Shown here: one piece after another, positions 9,647 to 22,061 of the stretch | How the letters are laid out: each line of letters opens with the position of its first letter | Position numbering within the stretch: position 1 is the stretch's first letter | Assembly: GCA_032622095.1 (NCBI GenBank) | Contig: CP136061.1 | Location: 199,694,244 to 199,758,243, forward strand | Reading direction: 5' to 3' | Source of the DNA: Siphonodentalium dalli | Lineage: Eukaryota > Mollusca > Scaphopoda > Gadilida > Siphonodentaliidae | DNA length: 64,000 nucleotides | Notes under the pieces: generated by a model | Databases searched by the model: none | The model's input: only the letters and a program-made list of their open reading frames with translations | Told to the model about the DNA's origin: nothing | Position numbers and translations under genes: made by a program

Positions 9647-10629
9647 GTAAGTATCCTCCTACCTGTACTATAACTCATTTTATTCAAGCTTTGAAATACA
9701 TGACATTTTATAGTCACTTTAATACATGTTGAAATCTGGCATTTAACATTCTGACCAAAGTTGTCAGTTGAAGGATTCTCCTGGATGTATGCAAATGGAC
9801 CTGTGCATGTGTTCCACGAACATCCAACTGGAAACTTTAGTCAGAATGTTGTAGAAAACTACCGAGTATTTCGGAATAAATACTGTATCAACCTGTATTA
9901 AAAATACACTAGCATATGCTCGTAACAGTCAAAATGAAACATTTTTCATCATATATTATGTTTTTTGTTCGTTTGCACTCGCTTCAGGCATTTTGAATGC
10001 GTGGTACTCGCCAACCTCGAAATCACGTGTTTCCTCACCATGATACTTGTCTCCAGATATTCAAAGACCATTCTGATCCCAGCCCTGATAACCTGTGATA
10101 ACTAGCAGAAATTTACCAAGGCTAAGAAATTGACTACATATAGGCCAGAAAGGTTTCCTCGGCTAATAAGCTTATGGTAGTTACATGCTCTACACATATT
10201 CATGTAACTTCAGTTTGCAATTGGAGCTTTATTATGGCAAGCTATGGTTGTGTCTGGTTTACAATTGCTGATTATCAAGATAATCCTTTTTATCTCAGTG
10301 GTTCTTGGCATTCAACAATGAACTTTTGAATGTCTGCAGACTTCCACCGTGCGACATTACATGTAAGACAATGTCTCCAGCAATTTGATTCAGTTTTGCA
10401 CAAAAAATCGACAGGTTCAGAACTTTGTCTCAGCTAAAATTAGCTGATGAAATTTCTTTTTGCCTCGGCTTGGCTGATAGCCGACGCTAATTAACAAGGC
10501 TGCTGATCCTTAAGGATCATACAAGATTCAGAGAGGAAAGTTTTGGAATTTTTTTCAATTTCAATATTTTTATGACATTTCAGGGATAGAAATCTTTTCA
10601 TTTCTATTGATTGTGCCAGAAATAATGTG
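9647..10629 (+). other. Start of the intron; nothing else recognised
   Basis: Begins with the splice donor GTAAGTATCC. AT-rich, no supported exon. I looked for the remaining C1 half (C-x4-H-x2-C) here and across the window without success. Confidence 0.4.
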
Positions 10630-10965
10630 AAATACTCCGGTTGGGTGATCAAATAGAAATGGAGAATAATCTTGCTCAAAGTAGTATTTTTTACAAATAT
10701 TATATCCAAATTGACAACAAACACTGTCATTCTTGTATATTAATTAAATACAGTGACTCGAGATGGCGAAATCGCTTTCGTTAGCTTATCGCAGATAGTA
10801 GCACCCCGAATCAAGAAGTAAATATTTACAATTGCGTGTAGTTCTGACGATGCTTTCTATGGAATGGTAAGGTTGATTTTTTTGAAATTTTCCGCGATGT
10901 TACTAGAATGATATATTCCTCCAGTTGGCATAGCGCCTGAATACTAACTTATTAGTTTCACGCAC
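10630..10965. repeat. Family G copy (G3), partner of 27400-27783
   Basis: It starts with ATGTGAAATACTCCGG-TTGGTGATC and proceeds through TATCCAAATTGAC, GAGATGGCGAAATCG and CCAGTTGGCATAGCGCC. The reverse complement of this whole order is found at 27400-27783 inside the 6-kb element. Another short piece is at 39240-39305. Confidence 0.6.
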
Positions 10966-10989
10966 CAGAATAAGTACATAATATGTCTT

Positions 10990-11545
10990 TAAAGATGGAT
11001 TATCTCTTCTGCAACATGATTTATATAGTTTCCTGTGTATTAAATAATAAATATAAATCGAAGACCCTTGTCCGGAATCGCGTCTATCAATTAATATTGA
11101 TTTTATTTGGGATTTAAAAAAATAACTGTGCCATTCATTAATGGTCCCTGATATTCATGACTGTCGTTTACGTTTGCGTTTTTTAGTTATTTTAATTATT
11201 GAAAATAAGCATATGCTACACTCGAGGTCTGTTCTACCTGTACTTTATTCACACTTTATATTACAATAGATACAATTAATTGGAGACATTTTGTGGCTCG
11301 CATTCATTCGGAGCACCTTTCTGGAGGCCTCTATCTAAAAGTTCTAAATATAGTAACAGATATATTCCCATAAATTTATTAAATTGATACTATATTTGTC
11401 ACATTATAATAAAATAACATAAAAAATAAAATCATTATTAATTGACAGAATCGTTTCCAGGCAGGGATTTTCAACTCATACGTATCATTTCATACCCAGG
11501 TTAGCAAACTATCTAAAATTTGTAATATAAAGAGATAATCCATCT
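10990..11545. repeat. Inverted-repeat element with ends AAGATGGATTATCTCTT
   Basis: The left word AAAGATGGATTATCTCTT near 10992 is inverted at the right end as AAGAGATAATCCATCTTAA near 11531. About 550 bases long, AT-rich, no coding sequence. A single copy, so the family is unknown. Confidence 0.5.
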
Positions 11546-11549
11546 TAAG

Positions 11550-11691
11550 TATGACTTGTTGCCATTCATCGGAAAGCTCTCCCCGAGAGCTTTCCGGTGA
11601 ATGGCAACAAGCCATATTTCCGACTAAATCCTGAAAAGTTACCCATAATTCTGCTGTGGTTAAGGAGTCGATTACTTAGAGCATTACTGTA
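11550..11691. mobile_element. Family A fold-back, left arm truncated (A2)
   Basis: The hinge (GGAAAGCTCTCC/CGAGAGCTTTCC) and complete right arm to GAGCATTACTGTA are present, but only about 30 bases of the left arm remain. The lost arm begins directly at the neighbouring inverted-repeat element (10990-11545), suggesting a deletion at that junction. Confidence 0.8.
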
Positions 11692-13455
11692 GCTGTTGGG
11701 ATAGGAGGATATCATTGAATTCTCAGGACCTAAATAGTGATCACTTCATTACACAGTCATGTACATTGTACATGTATTGACTAAGATTCAGTGATTTTTG
11801 TACATGTACTTTCATCTTTAAATTACATATACCGGTATTCACAATTTCAAATTGTTACTGATCAAACATAAACCATTGGTTGTCAATAAACACAATTTAA
11901 AGACAGAAGCTTTTAATATGTACAGGCCTTTTGGTTGGTGGAATTTGGGCACATGAGTTCAGCTTGGTGTGAGAAAATTTTCAAATGTAAACGTTTATCA
12001 CGAACATGATTGTGCGGCAACAAAAAGTTTCATATTTTAATCACAGTGTTTACCGATACAAATTTGGAGGAATCTACAGGTCTGATTTAATATAAAGGAC
12101 TTGGGTTCTTTCCTTTACCTTGGATGCTGACAAAATACTGAATTATACTGTTGTTGTTAGTCATGTGGTATGCACATGTTCCCTAGTTGTAGTAATTCGC
12201 CACGTCCATACAAGTAATAGGAAGGCTAGTCTGGAGTACATGTATTAGTCTTGATGTCTACATGTAAGTAAAAAAAAACAACCTTTGTTTCCGATACCCT
12301 GTCTGGCTGAGATTTTCTTGCCTGCCTCATTTTTTTTTCTTTCAATTTTCTCCAGAAAGCAACATGTAGTCTATATATTTCCCTGTTAGAGTGTCAGTGT
12401 GAATATTTATCGTTTTCCCAATCCCAAAAGCAAAAATAAGTGGGTTATTAAGTTCAACATTGGTTGAGATCTTACTGCAGAGTGAATGAACAAGGGACAA
12501 CATGATTTTATCCAATGCTTTCAACATGCTTGGCTTATTTTCAATACACATTGATCTACCGTACCATATTCCATGGCACCATGACTACACTGCTATATTT
12601 AAAAAACCCTGCCTGCCTGTCTGGAAAATTTCCCAATGCTATCGGAAACAGAGAAGTTTTTTGTTTTGGCCTAATACTCAGAAGGGCAGTTGCATTCTTA
12701 GACAAATTGAGGAGGGTTTTCTTTTACAATTGTGGAATTTGTAGAATGTCAGACCTGTCCATGTTAGTTTAGTTTTGTCTCCAAGATTGCTGGTAAGGTC
12801 TGCCATGATAAAGCGTACGGTACCGGTACCGTATTTTGATGCAGTATCGATTATACACAAAGTCAATAATAATTCTTCATACTTTTCTACAACCAATTAC
12901 GGTTAATTATCCCCCTTATGTGATGGGTAACTCATTCTGACTACTGCTAACCATATAATACGTCATAACTGTCTATTTATCAATGATTGTAGAACCTGTC
13001 AAAAATGGATGAAAGGTCAACACAGGGACCAGCCTAGAGGTCAACTTGGGTGACATCTTCTCCCTAAAATGTGGCACTTCTCAATATTTTTGTCACAGGG
13101 AGAAGTGACCTCTCTCATATAATATACCAGTATGCATATGTCCCAACAGCATATTTACTGATTATAATGCTGTTCTTACTCACAATAAATGTTTTATAAA
13201 TGGGTGCTTGCATTTCATAATACATACATGACATTACATGTATTAGATCATAGAAGGGTGATGTTGGGGTGTACATTGAACTCCAGCCATTGTTACTTCT
13301 CCCTGATAACAGTCAATTTCCCTAATGGGGAGAAGTGACTTCTCCCATTTGAAACCTCTTGGCTGTTCCCTGGCTAAACTACCGTAGTATCAATAATCAG
13401 TGAGCAAAGCAGATTTGTCACGATTTTTTTGCCTGAGTTAATACATGTATGGACC
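11692..13455. other. No gene; one dispersed repeat near 12600-12745
   Basis: The stretch 12600-12665 (CCCTGCCTGCCTGTCTGG, then TTTCCCAATGCTATCGGAAA) is found in reverse complement at 38330-38400, so it is a dispersed element of unknown type. Small self-complementary words containing GGGAGAAGTGAC occur at 13060-13110 and 13325-13350. No exon could be supported. Confidence 0.35.
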
Positions 13456-13706
13456 ATAGATTAAATATTGGTCCATCTGACTTGATATTAAACTCAAACA
13501 AATATGAACCGATTTTAATAACTTTTGGTAAACAAGTTGCTTGTTACAATATCTCAAATCAGTGAAGAAAACCAGGTTTATTCTTTTTTGTCTGAGTTAC
13601 ATGTATGGCCCTTACATGTACATCTGACATGTACTATTGTTATCCTCCTCCCTATTTTCCACCCTTCTGATTGGCCCATGTCCTGTCACGTGCCGGGCGA
13701 CAAATC

Positions 13707-14648
13707 ACACTGTCGCCCGCTGAGCCGGGAGACATTGTTTTTGTCGCCCGCCTGGTGTTATATTGCAAGAATATCTCCAAACACACACTGCAGTAACTCA
13801 TCTATTTCACATCACTATACGTACTAAAACATCATATATCTTATATACCCCACGGATTCGCAATACACGCCATTTGTGGTGTTTGCTAATTTGCATATAT
13901 ATAGTGAACACTAATATTCAAACTTTTAAGTTGATATTTTTATCGGACAAGCGTTATTATTTACTTTTTACATCGAAACATCTCGGTGAATCAATTTGTT
14001 CATGTCGACATTATGATGCAAGATTGAAAGAGAGGATCCCTTGAGGTTGGTTGGTTATAAATGTTTGCTGGTAGACACCGTAATGCATACGTTTGTCGCG
14101 AATGAATGGTACTGTACGCTTATCCTCCGCGATGTCTGCAATGTGATCATAGAAGTATTTTAGTGAGGATCGCCATGAGCAGTTGAGCACTGACACATAT
14201 GAATGTACATTAATGAAATTGACAACTTCCCAATAGCTTTTGGGGAAGACCGTTATGAAATGAACATCGCGAGTATATTGCGCGCACAAGACGACATTGA
14301 ATATGCCACATTGCAGAAGACGAGAACATACCTATATGGCTTATTGGTTTACATTGCATGGACCGATATTGACGATTTAACCACCAAATTGATCGTAAAT
14401 AAACGCGGATTATCAAACGCTTAACAGCTTGACTATCGTTTATGGAACAGAAATTCTATTGGACGATATTTTATTCTGTGGTATAATCGGATAACAAAAC
14501 AGTTGTTGCCCTTCTTCTCGGGTGACATTGAGATTTGTCACCCGCTCGAGAACGGAATGTCTCCCTCGGAGCTTCGCTCCTCGGGAGACATTCCGTTCTC
14601 GAGCGGGTGACAAATCTCAATGTCTCCCTCGACAACGGGCGACAAGTG
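13707..14648. mobile_element. Inverted-repeat element with GTCGCCCG ends
   Basis: The left end (CACTGTCGCCCGCTGAGCCG then GGGAGACATTG) is matched in reverse at the right end (GTCTCCC...CGGGCGACAAGTG). About 940 bases. The middle is AT-rich with no coherent coding sequence. The right end carries an extra GC-rich hairpin (14510-14648). Superfamily unknown; target duplication not evident. Confidence 0.5.
14510..14648. repeat. GC-rich perfect-arm hairpin
   Basis: The arms GGTGACATTGAGATTTGTCA and its complement continue through CCCGCTCGAGAACGGAATGT to a small GAGCTTCGCTC hinge near 14572. More than 45 bases per arm pair with almost no mismatch. The perfect pairing suggests recent formation or gene conversion between arms. 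Confidence 0.8.
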
Positions 14649-15195
14649 TATATTGTTAAGATTTCATGATTTTGGTCCAACCGGCTTGATATAAACTCAA
14701 ACAGATATGAACTAATTCCAATAATTTTGAATATACAAGTTGCTTGCCACACTGTCTCAAATTAGTGCAAAAATTTTATCCCATTTTTTTCTGCCTGAGT
14801 TATAGACCTTAAGTTTGTAAATGTTTTGCGATTTTCATGAATTTGCAATGTGGGGGTATGCCACGCCGGTGCTACATGTACCTCTTGTTATAATCATAGT
14901 TTGATATAATAGAAAAAGAGCCCAATTCAGGTTTCCAGACAAGTGATAGGGCTACATGTATATGAACAACAATACAACTTTCAACTAGTAAGTAGCATTT
15001 TTGCCTTCATATTATAGACATGTACTGGTCAGCCAACATATGCATCAAGGCTACATCTTGGTTCAGGTTTGTTCAAATTAAGGAACATTCTGATCATTTT
15101 AGAATGAACACATTCTGCTATTTTGAAATTTATATTAAGCTAGACATTTCAGAGAAATGGCTTTGAAATAAAGATTTGGTCATGATATAGTGAGG

Positions 15196-15390
15196 TACAG
15201 TGATGCCATAAATAATCAACTCCTTAATCACAGCAAAATTATGGGTAATTTTTCAGGATTTAGTTGGAAATATGGCTCTCAGTGAGAGCTTTCCGATGAA
15301 TGGCAACATGCCATATTTCCGACTAAATCCTGAAAAGTTACCCATAATTCTGCTGTGGTTAAGGAGTCAATTATTTAGGGCATTATTGTA
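15196..15390. mobile_element. Family A fold-back (A3), full length
   Basis: Both TA-CAGT ends are present (TACAGTGATGCC..., ...GGGCATTATTGTA), with arms of about 90 bases pairing through AATTATGGGTAA, TTTCAGGATTTAGT and GGAAATATGGC to a hinge near 15285. Non-coding; would be moved by a transposase supplied elsewhere. Confidence 0.85.
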
Positions 15391-15761
15391 CTATTCAGAT
15401 TGTATAACTAAGGCATCATGCTTTACTTCACGATGTAATGTATAATGCAGAGGATTGGTATGTTTTACTCAATACTAAGTACATTTTATAGTATTGATTG
15501 TTCTAATATGCTGATAAAAAGTATCGTAATGTAGTGCTTGAGACTAAGCATACAATAGTGTTATAATTGATCGTGGCCTATTAATCCATTTGGTAAGTGC
15601 AACAGGAACTACATTGTATTTCATGTTATCACCATATAAACAACAGATCTCCAACTATTATATATAGACTAGCCAGTAGCCACGTCAGGTTATATGTATT
15701 CCTGAAATATAGGAATGGGAGATATTGTATGTGTCACGATATGATATATTTAGAGGGTATA

Positions 15762-15898
15762 ACTTGGTTTGTTTGATAATAGGCTCGATATCAGCCCGAG
15801 GTAACCTCATATCAGCCTGCGATCGAAGGCCAAAGACAGATACATGTATGAGGTTACCAAGGGCTGATATCAGCCAATAATATCAAACCAATCAAGTA
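15762..15898. repeat. Inverted repeat with GGCTGATATCAGCC theme
   Basis: ACTTGGTTTGTTTGATAAT at the left is inverted at the right (ATATCAAACCAATCAAGT). GATATCAGCCC and GAGGTAACCTCAT words inside also pair. The loop is about 30 bases. No open frame. Confidence 0.65.
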
Positions 15899-17560
15899 AT
15901 ATCCTAATTATTAATCAGATCTCTTAGTAACAGTGTAATATCGACAACTCTTTCAAATGAGTGACGTCACAAAATCTATGTTTACAAATTATGTTTACAC
16001 ATGTTGTAAAACCATATTATGTTTGATATTTGTGATGTCGTAAAATGATATTAATCGGATTGGTGTTGTCTGAAAATGATATTACTCGGTTTAAGATAAC
16101 AAATTAGAAGGACCACTTGACCAGGGGTGGATATATGGTTCACAACTGTTCGCAATACAAATATTTATTTTACAATTACATGTAGCTTCTTTTTCCTAAA
16201 ATATATGCGGAAAGACTACTAGTACATTTGTAGGTGCTTTCTGATTCCGTATCATGGATGGTAACAGTGAATGCACGTGGACTCGCTTTGTTTCTAAAAC
16301 ATTGATTTGCAAGGACGTTTGCATCAATTATTTATATTCTCATTATAGCATCAGGCATATACATGAACATATTTCTGCTGGTAATATAATATTGAAAACA
16401 CTTCAAATTTTTTTCGCATTCAATGTGATTGCACAAACGGACCTACATTGTACCGATATTTGAACACTCCAAATCGTTCATCTGATGTCATACTAGTACT
16501 TCGCATTGACGCATAACGTCGTGAACTGCGGTGTGCTTTTTCATATGAGAAACGACATATTTTCCAAGCCAAAGTACCACCACCATGTAGGTTCCCAAAA
16601 TTGGTATTCAACAAATAGCCAATTGAGGAACTTTGTCAGGCCAAGGCTAATCATATTTTTTCTGTGGATTCCTTCTACAGATTCATTGAATTTAATTACA
16701 GGCCTCATTTCTTGTTGTATCGCTATGTGACTTCACATATTGTAGTGGATACAGATTGATTTCAATTTTGGTCCCTACCACACATTTTATAAGAGTTACA
16801 TGTATGACTCTTTTAAAATTTGGGCTCAATTTTTATATCCCTCAATTGAAGTGAATAGTGTGAAACTGTGCATACTGGATTATATGCGCCTGGTACTCCA
16901 TTCATGCCTGTTCATCTTAACTTCTGTTCGCCAGACACAGTCCAAGCAGATATCTCATAGCTCCATAAGGTTATGGGGTCTCAATAAAAAAATTTAAGGA
17001 TGTTGGCCAACAGTCCGGACTTTCAGAGAAGTATTTAATGATGTTTCTCTAATTTTCAATTCTAATTATTTCTGGATGATGACTTGACATGTATCTGAGA
17101 TGCAATTAGAATTATCTATATGCCAAGATGCATATTATGCCACCCGATAGTACCATGGGTTTAAATGGCTTGTGAAGTGTTAATACCTCATAGGGTGTGT
17201 GTTCATTACTAGGTTAATTGTTTACGTAATCTCATCAAAATTTCCTAATGATGAACCAGTCGACTAATGTAGTAGTTACACATGATTGGGAAGGGCTTTA
17301 GTGAAGGTTGTGTTTGATTCACACTATTCAAGCTAATTTGTTGATAGTGCAGTTTGCAGAAACTTACTGTTATCATGGAATCCTGCCGAGAAAGGGAGCT
17401 AAAGTTTGAGAGAACAGAAGTTATATTAAGATCACACAGATTCACCCAGTCTCATAAAATTTTATAATTTCATTGGTACCTGCTTGATGTTACCTAATGT
17501 ATTAAAGCGCTGTGTTAAAATATTTAACTAGCTTTTAAATCCACTGTGGGCTGCTGTGGG
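15899..17560. other. No recognisable gene
   Basis: AT-rich sequence with scattered short frames that show no domain, splice context or codon bias. Nothing else is visible. Confidence 0.35.
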
Positions 17561-17562
17561 TG

Positions 17563-17710
17563 GTAGATCTGCCATGAATTTCTCCCTTGGCCACGTCGGT
17601 TCAGATCATACTCCACCAGTTCAAAACCTTGGAACTTTTTGATGTACTGACCGGGAAACTTTATAACATTGAAATATCAATATAGGTAGTATATTTCTCT
17701 GATAGTACAT
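17563..17710. repeat. Family F fragment (F3)
   Basis: Contains GCCATGAATTTCTC, GATCATACTCCACCAGT and CTTGGAACTTTTTGATGT, which follow the same order as the left third of the full family F elements at 34006 and 47552. The right two thirds are missing. Confidence 0.6.
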
Positions 17711-17721
17711 GTACCTTAAAC

Positions 17722-18069
17722 TTAAAGTGATGTGAAACACACTGCTGAGATGTTCTGAACGTAATAACAAATAATCATACCAAAATAAATTCTGTTCATA
17801 AATTTGATATCCAAATAGTCAGAAAACAGCATCATTGTAATAAACAAATTATATGCAGTGACTATTACAGACAAAATCATTGGGCGTAATAATACTAATA
17901 TTTATGCTCAGTAGTACAGCCTAAATAAACTATATTTTACATACATGTATATGTGTTTACTACAATGTAGTTGATGTGGTTGGAATTTTTGCAATCTTTG
18001 TTCATTGTTACATTCTTCCCCAATGGGGATAGCGTATGCATACTAACTGATTGGTTTTATTCAATGAGA
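17722..18069. repeat. Family G copy (G2), cut by a family A element
   Basis: Starts TTAAAGTGATGTGAAACAC, and its body is the reverse complement of 8530-8765. It runs directly into the family A arm at 18070, so the A element probably inserted in it or replaced its far end. Confidence 0.6.
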
Positions 18070-18185
18070 TACAGTAACTCCCTAAATAATCGACTCCTTA
18101 ACCACAGCATAATTATGGGTAATTTTTAAGGATTTAGTCGGAAATATGTAACTTTAAAGGATTTAGTCGGAAATATGGCTTGTCA
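18070..18185. mobile_element. Family A left arm only (A4), with internal duplication
   Basis: TACAGTAACTCCCTAAATAA begins the arm. The word AGGATTTAGTCGGAAATATG occurs twice in a row (about 18129 and 18158). The right arm is missing. Confidence 0.75.
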
Positions 18186-19490
18186 TATTTGCAAACCTAC
18201 AGATTGTGGCTCATTTTGGTTCTTCCATCAATTCAATGCCATTTACATTTAAAGGTCATTATTTCAAATGGATAAGACTAGAACAACACTTAATGGGAAT
18301 TAGAAATTTATAATTTTTTTAAAAATCAGATGATATTTTTAACTGAACAGGTTTAATAGGCAGCTATGGATCTTCAATTATTAAAATAAATTTGGGGCTA
18401 CAATTGTTTGTAAACATTATTAAAATACATGAAATCAGTTTAACGTACTACATGTACATCATATAAAGTTATGATATTTGTCACTTTTTGGGGAATGATT
18501 AATTGAAGGGTGGCCTAGTTTGGCCTAGGAATGGGAGATACAGGTCTGGTCACGGCACGATACATATCCCCATACAAGATAATACATATCTAGATATCTA
18601 GATCCCTCATGTGAATATGCGGAGGCCTAGTCTCCTAGATAAAATCATCTGTGTTTCCTCGACTGCTATGGAGCCTTGTTTTGGTATGGCATGTACCGGT
18701 TGGTAGGAACATAATTTCCTCACCTTTTTTTTTCTTCAAATTTCAGTTTAAATATTTTCTAAACCTCACCCATTACTCAACTTGTCGGTTATCACTGTAA
18801 TGGTCAATAACACCATGTGCAAAATTTCCAAACATCACTATTGTGGAAAAATGACGAATTGAAATTGCCATCATCACTATTATTGATATCAACCAATAAT
18901 TTCACCCATCATTATTATTAGGCACCTATAAAGAGTACACAGTAGAAGCTGCAAATGGTCACAGTTGAAACAGGATTTGGCCATATCGGTATACATTCGA
19001 TTCAGTCCTTCCCATGAGACGGCAGTGATTGCTCTCGCACCTGTACGCACTCTTAATTTTCAATTAACAGGTGCTAAAATTTGAACTCGTCCCACTTTTC
19101 AAAATACTTATGGTGACTGTAAGTTGATTCAATATTGAACTATTTCCCTACCAATACATGTTTTTTCAATGTAAATACATGTAGGTTTAATAGCAGAAAT
19201 TGGAAATCGCATTGCAAATTGCGATAGCAAATCCAGTTTAAATCGAGGGATGATTATGGGTTCAATATTACACCTGTCTTCTTTATTACGGTAGCAAATA
19301 CATGTAAATGCTCTAGCTCTTTGGAAGGACTGCCAAATCACCAGTGCATCGGGTGTATCTCCCATCCCTAGTTTGGCCGATGCTGGATATCAGGGAAGGG
19401 ATCAGGGGAAAGTTTCAAATTTGGCCATTGTTTTCTCCCAATTATCACCAGAATATATTACATATATGACAAACTCACTAGATATTTATA
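18186..19490. other. No recognisable gene
   Basis: AT-rich, with no clear repeat ends and no exon supported. Confidence 0.35.
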
Positions 19491-19496
19491 AACACT

Positions 19497-19895
19497 TTAA
19501 CCCTTTACCCAACAAACCGGCCAAAACCGGCCAAATAAAGCTTCAACAGCCTAAAATATCTTCGGTCTGTCTCAATAGAACCATACACATATGGATATCA
19601 TTGGAACCGGTTCTTGACCACATTGTGATAGTTACAGTTATGCCCTGTGCCAATGCATTCTCTTATATATGCGAGTCGACCATAGGTCGCCTCGCATATA
19701 TAAGAGAATGCATTGGCTTAAAAAAAATCTTTTTTTAACCCTTTTTACCATTTTTTCTTACATTCTTTAACAATTTTATAATTTTTAATGTGTTAAGCCA
19801 ATGCATTATCTTATATATGCGAGGCGACCTATGGTCGACTCGCATATATAAGAGAATGCATTGGCACAGGGCCGTTCTGTTGGGTAAAGGGTTAA
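19497..19895. mobile_element. piggyBac-like MITE (D1)
   Basis: Bounded by TTAA on both sides, with ends TTAACCCTTTACCCAACA and its complement. The TTAA target and CCCT terminus are the marks of the piggyBac superfamily. Inside are two 69-base near-perfect palindromes (about 19648-19716 and 19797-19865), each built from GCCAATGCATTCTCTTATAT arms around a GTCGACCATAGGTCGC-like hinge; the second is the inverse of the first. Nearly identical to D2 at 46964-47364, so the family moved recently. No transposase. Confidence 0.85.
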
Positions 19896-19935
19896 AATGA
19901 AGAATCAATGCCACATAACATGTTGAAAATTTATT

Positions 19936-20408
19936 TTAAAGGCCCACTTAATTTTGGAACCCCCAGGTCACATACCTAACTGGTATATAAAATATATGCC
20001 ATATTATATACCATTTGAAAGAGGAAACTCCAAAACATTGTATTATCAACTTATCCGGTGTAATACACTGTGAACATGTTGTTTTTGTTGAGTTACAAAC
20101 GTGTTTTTGTCATCTAGATTGTAGTAAAAAGTGTGTTATTTTCAATTGAGGGGGAATAGCTCAATATCTTAAAGATATTGAAAATTAATCTTTTGTTTGA
20201 ATTCTGTTGAATTCTTTGAGTCAAAACAGGGGGGAATCATTCTATGATTTCAGCTGTTTTCTATTTCTCTATGGGCATCTTCTGAGACACAGATGTTTCG
20301 AATTATAGTGTTTTAATCATATTATATGGCATAGATTGTTATTAAACCACATATCAAGTCACTATAAAAAAAAATAATCGGTGACTCGAAAATTAAGTGG
20401 GCTTTTAA
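19936..20408. mobile_element. Family E MITE (E1), full length
   Basis: Ends AAAGGCCCACTTAATTTT and AAAATTAAGTGGGCTTTTA are inverted. It lies about 40 bases from D1. Parts match 32475-32702 (right end) and, in reverse, 62368-62985. No coding sequence; the short frames in it are chance. Confidence 0.75.
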
Positions 20409-20764
20409 TAGTTTAAATTTACTGTGCATAAATAAGTTACAGGTCGTTTTGTTGAGAATCATAAGGGGAAAAGATGAGGCATGTATAGTGTAGTCAATGT
20501 TGTTTGAAGGATGGGAGCAGAGGGTAGGGTCAAGATGCACAAACTGTTTTGGCACCTATTACCATAAAAGTTGTGGGTATAACATGACTGGATGGAGCTC
20601 ATTTCAATACAATATTGAAAGAAGTTCTCAAATCTGTTGACACTTCACAAAAGATTATGGCTCTATTAAAACTTTCTGAATATTCTCCTGAACTACCCCA
20701 AATAATGAAATCCAATATATTGAAGTTGATACTTGACAAAATATCATTTATATATATAACTAGA
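20409..20764. other. No recognisable feature
   Basis: AT-rich spacer between the family E element and the next repeat; nothing supported. Confidence 0.3.
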
Positions 20765-21484
20765 AGGTGACCCGACTTCGTCCGGGCTATTCAAAAACCA
20801 AATTTCAAGTCGATTGCTCCACCCGTTTCCGAGATCTGGTCTGCGCATGCGCGAAGCTGGCGTCGCACGGGCTCGGCGACCCGATAAAATTCGTATCCGG
20901 GGCAAGATACATTCACATACCAAATTTCAAGTCGATAGCTCCACCCGTTTCCGAGATATATAGCCCAATGTCATTTGCGGATACCTCGGCCGGTGATGAG
21001 TTAACGCGACATCGGCCGGTTAAGAGTTAACGCGATCACGTCACGGTATGTTGATGGCGTAATATATTTACGCAATGATTTTCGATGAGCGAAGCATGGT
21101 CCTGCATTCTTCCCGATAATTAAGGTAGAAACTTTAAACGTACACAGGCGTGTGATACATCATTGGAAAGATGAAGCGCCACAGATTCTAACCGTGCAAA
21201 TTATATGACTGGCAATTTATTATTCGCGCTATATCGAATCGATTTGTGAGCACCGAACTGAAATATATTAGCGCAAAACGGCGTAAAAACAGATTTGACC
21301 TCGGCACGTGAAAAGTTGACCTCGGATCTGAAAATCAATAGGCCTATGTTACTCCTGACCCGAAAATACCCCCACATACCAAGTTTCATCGAAATCGGCT
21401 GGGCCATTTTCGAGTCCATCGATTACACACACACAGACAGATACACACACACACACACAGATCTTTCAAAATATATAATAGATA
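20765..21484 (+). repeat. Interspersed repeat with 'GTGACCCGACTTCGTCCGGG' start
   Basis: Starts at ACTAGAAGGTGACCCGACTT and ends in a (CA)n run (21427-21461) followed by ATATATAATAGATA. It contains two copies of ACCAAATTTCAAGTCGAT-GCTCCACCCGTTTC (20799 and 20918) and a related one at 21378. GC-richer than its surroundings. Repeats of this build, with 'gacttcgtccggg' and a 'tttcaagtcgat..cgagata' passage, are widespread in invertebrates, but I cannot place the class. Short frames here follow the repeat and are not genes. Confidence 0.6.
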
Positions 21485-22061
21485 AACTAAAGCATACAAA
21501 TGAACTTTTGTCATGCCACCAATAATACCCAGGAAATACCCATATGAGGTGAGGGACATTTACTACATGTATGTTGAAAAAACTTTTGACCTAATCCCCT
21601 TGTTGTTCATTCACATTATATATACAATGAAATATGTTTGCTAAAAGAAATACCAATGAATTGTTGTGAACTGCAGTATCCAGTCTGCACAGTACAGATT
21701 AATTTCTACTTCTAAAATTAGAGTTGTCTTTCTTCTATTGAACTTCTTTTCATTTGATGCTGGTGCACATGTGAATCCAACAGATTCCATCTTAGTATCT
21801 TTGCAGATAAAGAGAGCATATTCCTTTGATGTGTATGTGGATATGTACAAGAGTTTTTATCATCTTGATTCAAAGTTAACCTGACATCAATGTACATGTA
21901 TGGTGACACTCACCCTCTTAAAGTTCTAAAAAAAATGGGGTAGGGGGTGGGGTATGAGGACTTATCTTTGAAGACCACTCCATGATTTGTTTCGGAGTAA
22001 AAACTTAGACTGGGCTTATCCTCAGGGATGGGACAACTGACATGTGTATACAGTACTATAG
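21485..22061. other. No recognisable feature
   Basis: AT-rich, no supported gene or repeat. Several overlapping short frames on both strands at 21640-21910 lack domain or splice evidence. Confidence 0.3.

Larger units (their letters stand above)
13461..14812. repeat. 150-bp direct repeats flanking an insertion
   Basis: 13461-13610 and 14664-14812 share the same order of words (GGTCCA, CTTGATAT-AAACTCAAACA, ATATGAAC, ACAAGTTGCTTG, CTGAGTTA) with many substitutions. They look like two units of an old tandem repeat now separated by the inverted-repeat element at 13707-14648. They could also be very old long terminal repeats, but no retroelement coding sequence lies between them. Confidence 0.5.

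Noticed and set aside
13461-14812. LTR retrotransposon
   Set aside because: The direct repeats are too diverged and short, there is no TG...CA boundary, and no gag or pol lies between them.
19373-19738. 121-codon frame sharing a peptide with 46876-47085
   Set aside because: The shared peptide comes from two copies of the same piggyBac-like MITE.
20095-20140. Cys/His-rich stretch (CHLDC) as the missing half of the C1 finger
   Set aside because: The spacing does not fit C-x4-H-x2-C, and the DNA is part of the repeated family E element.
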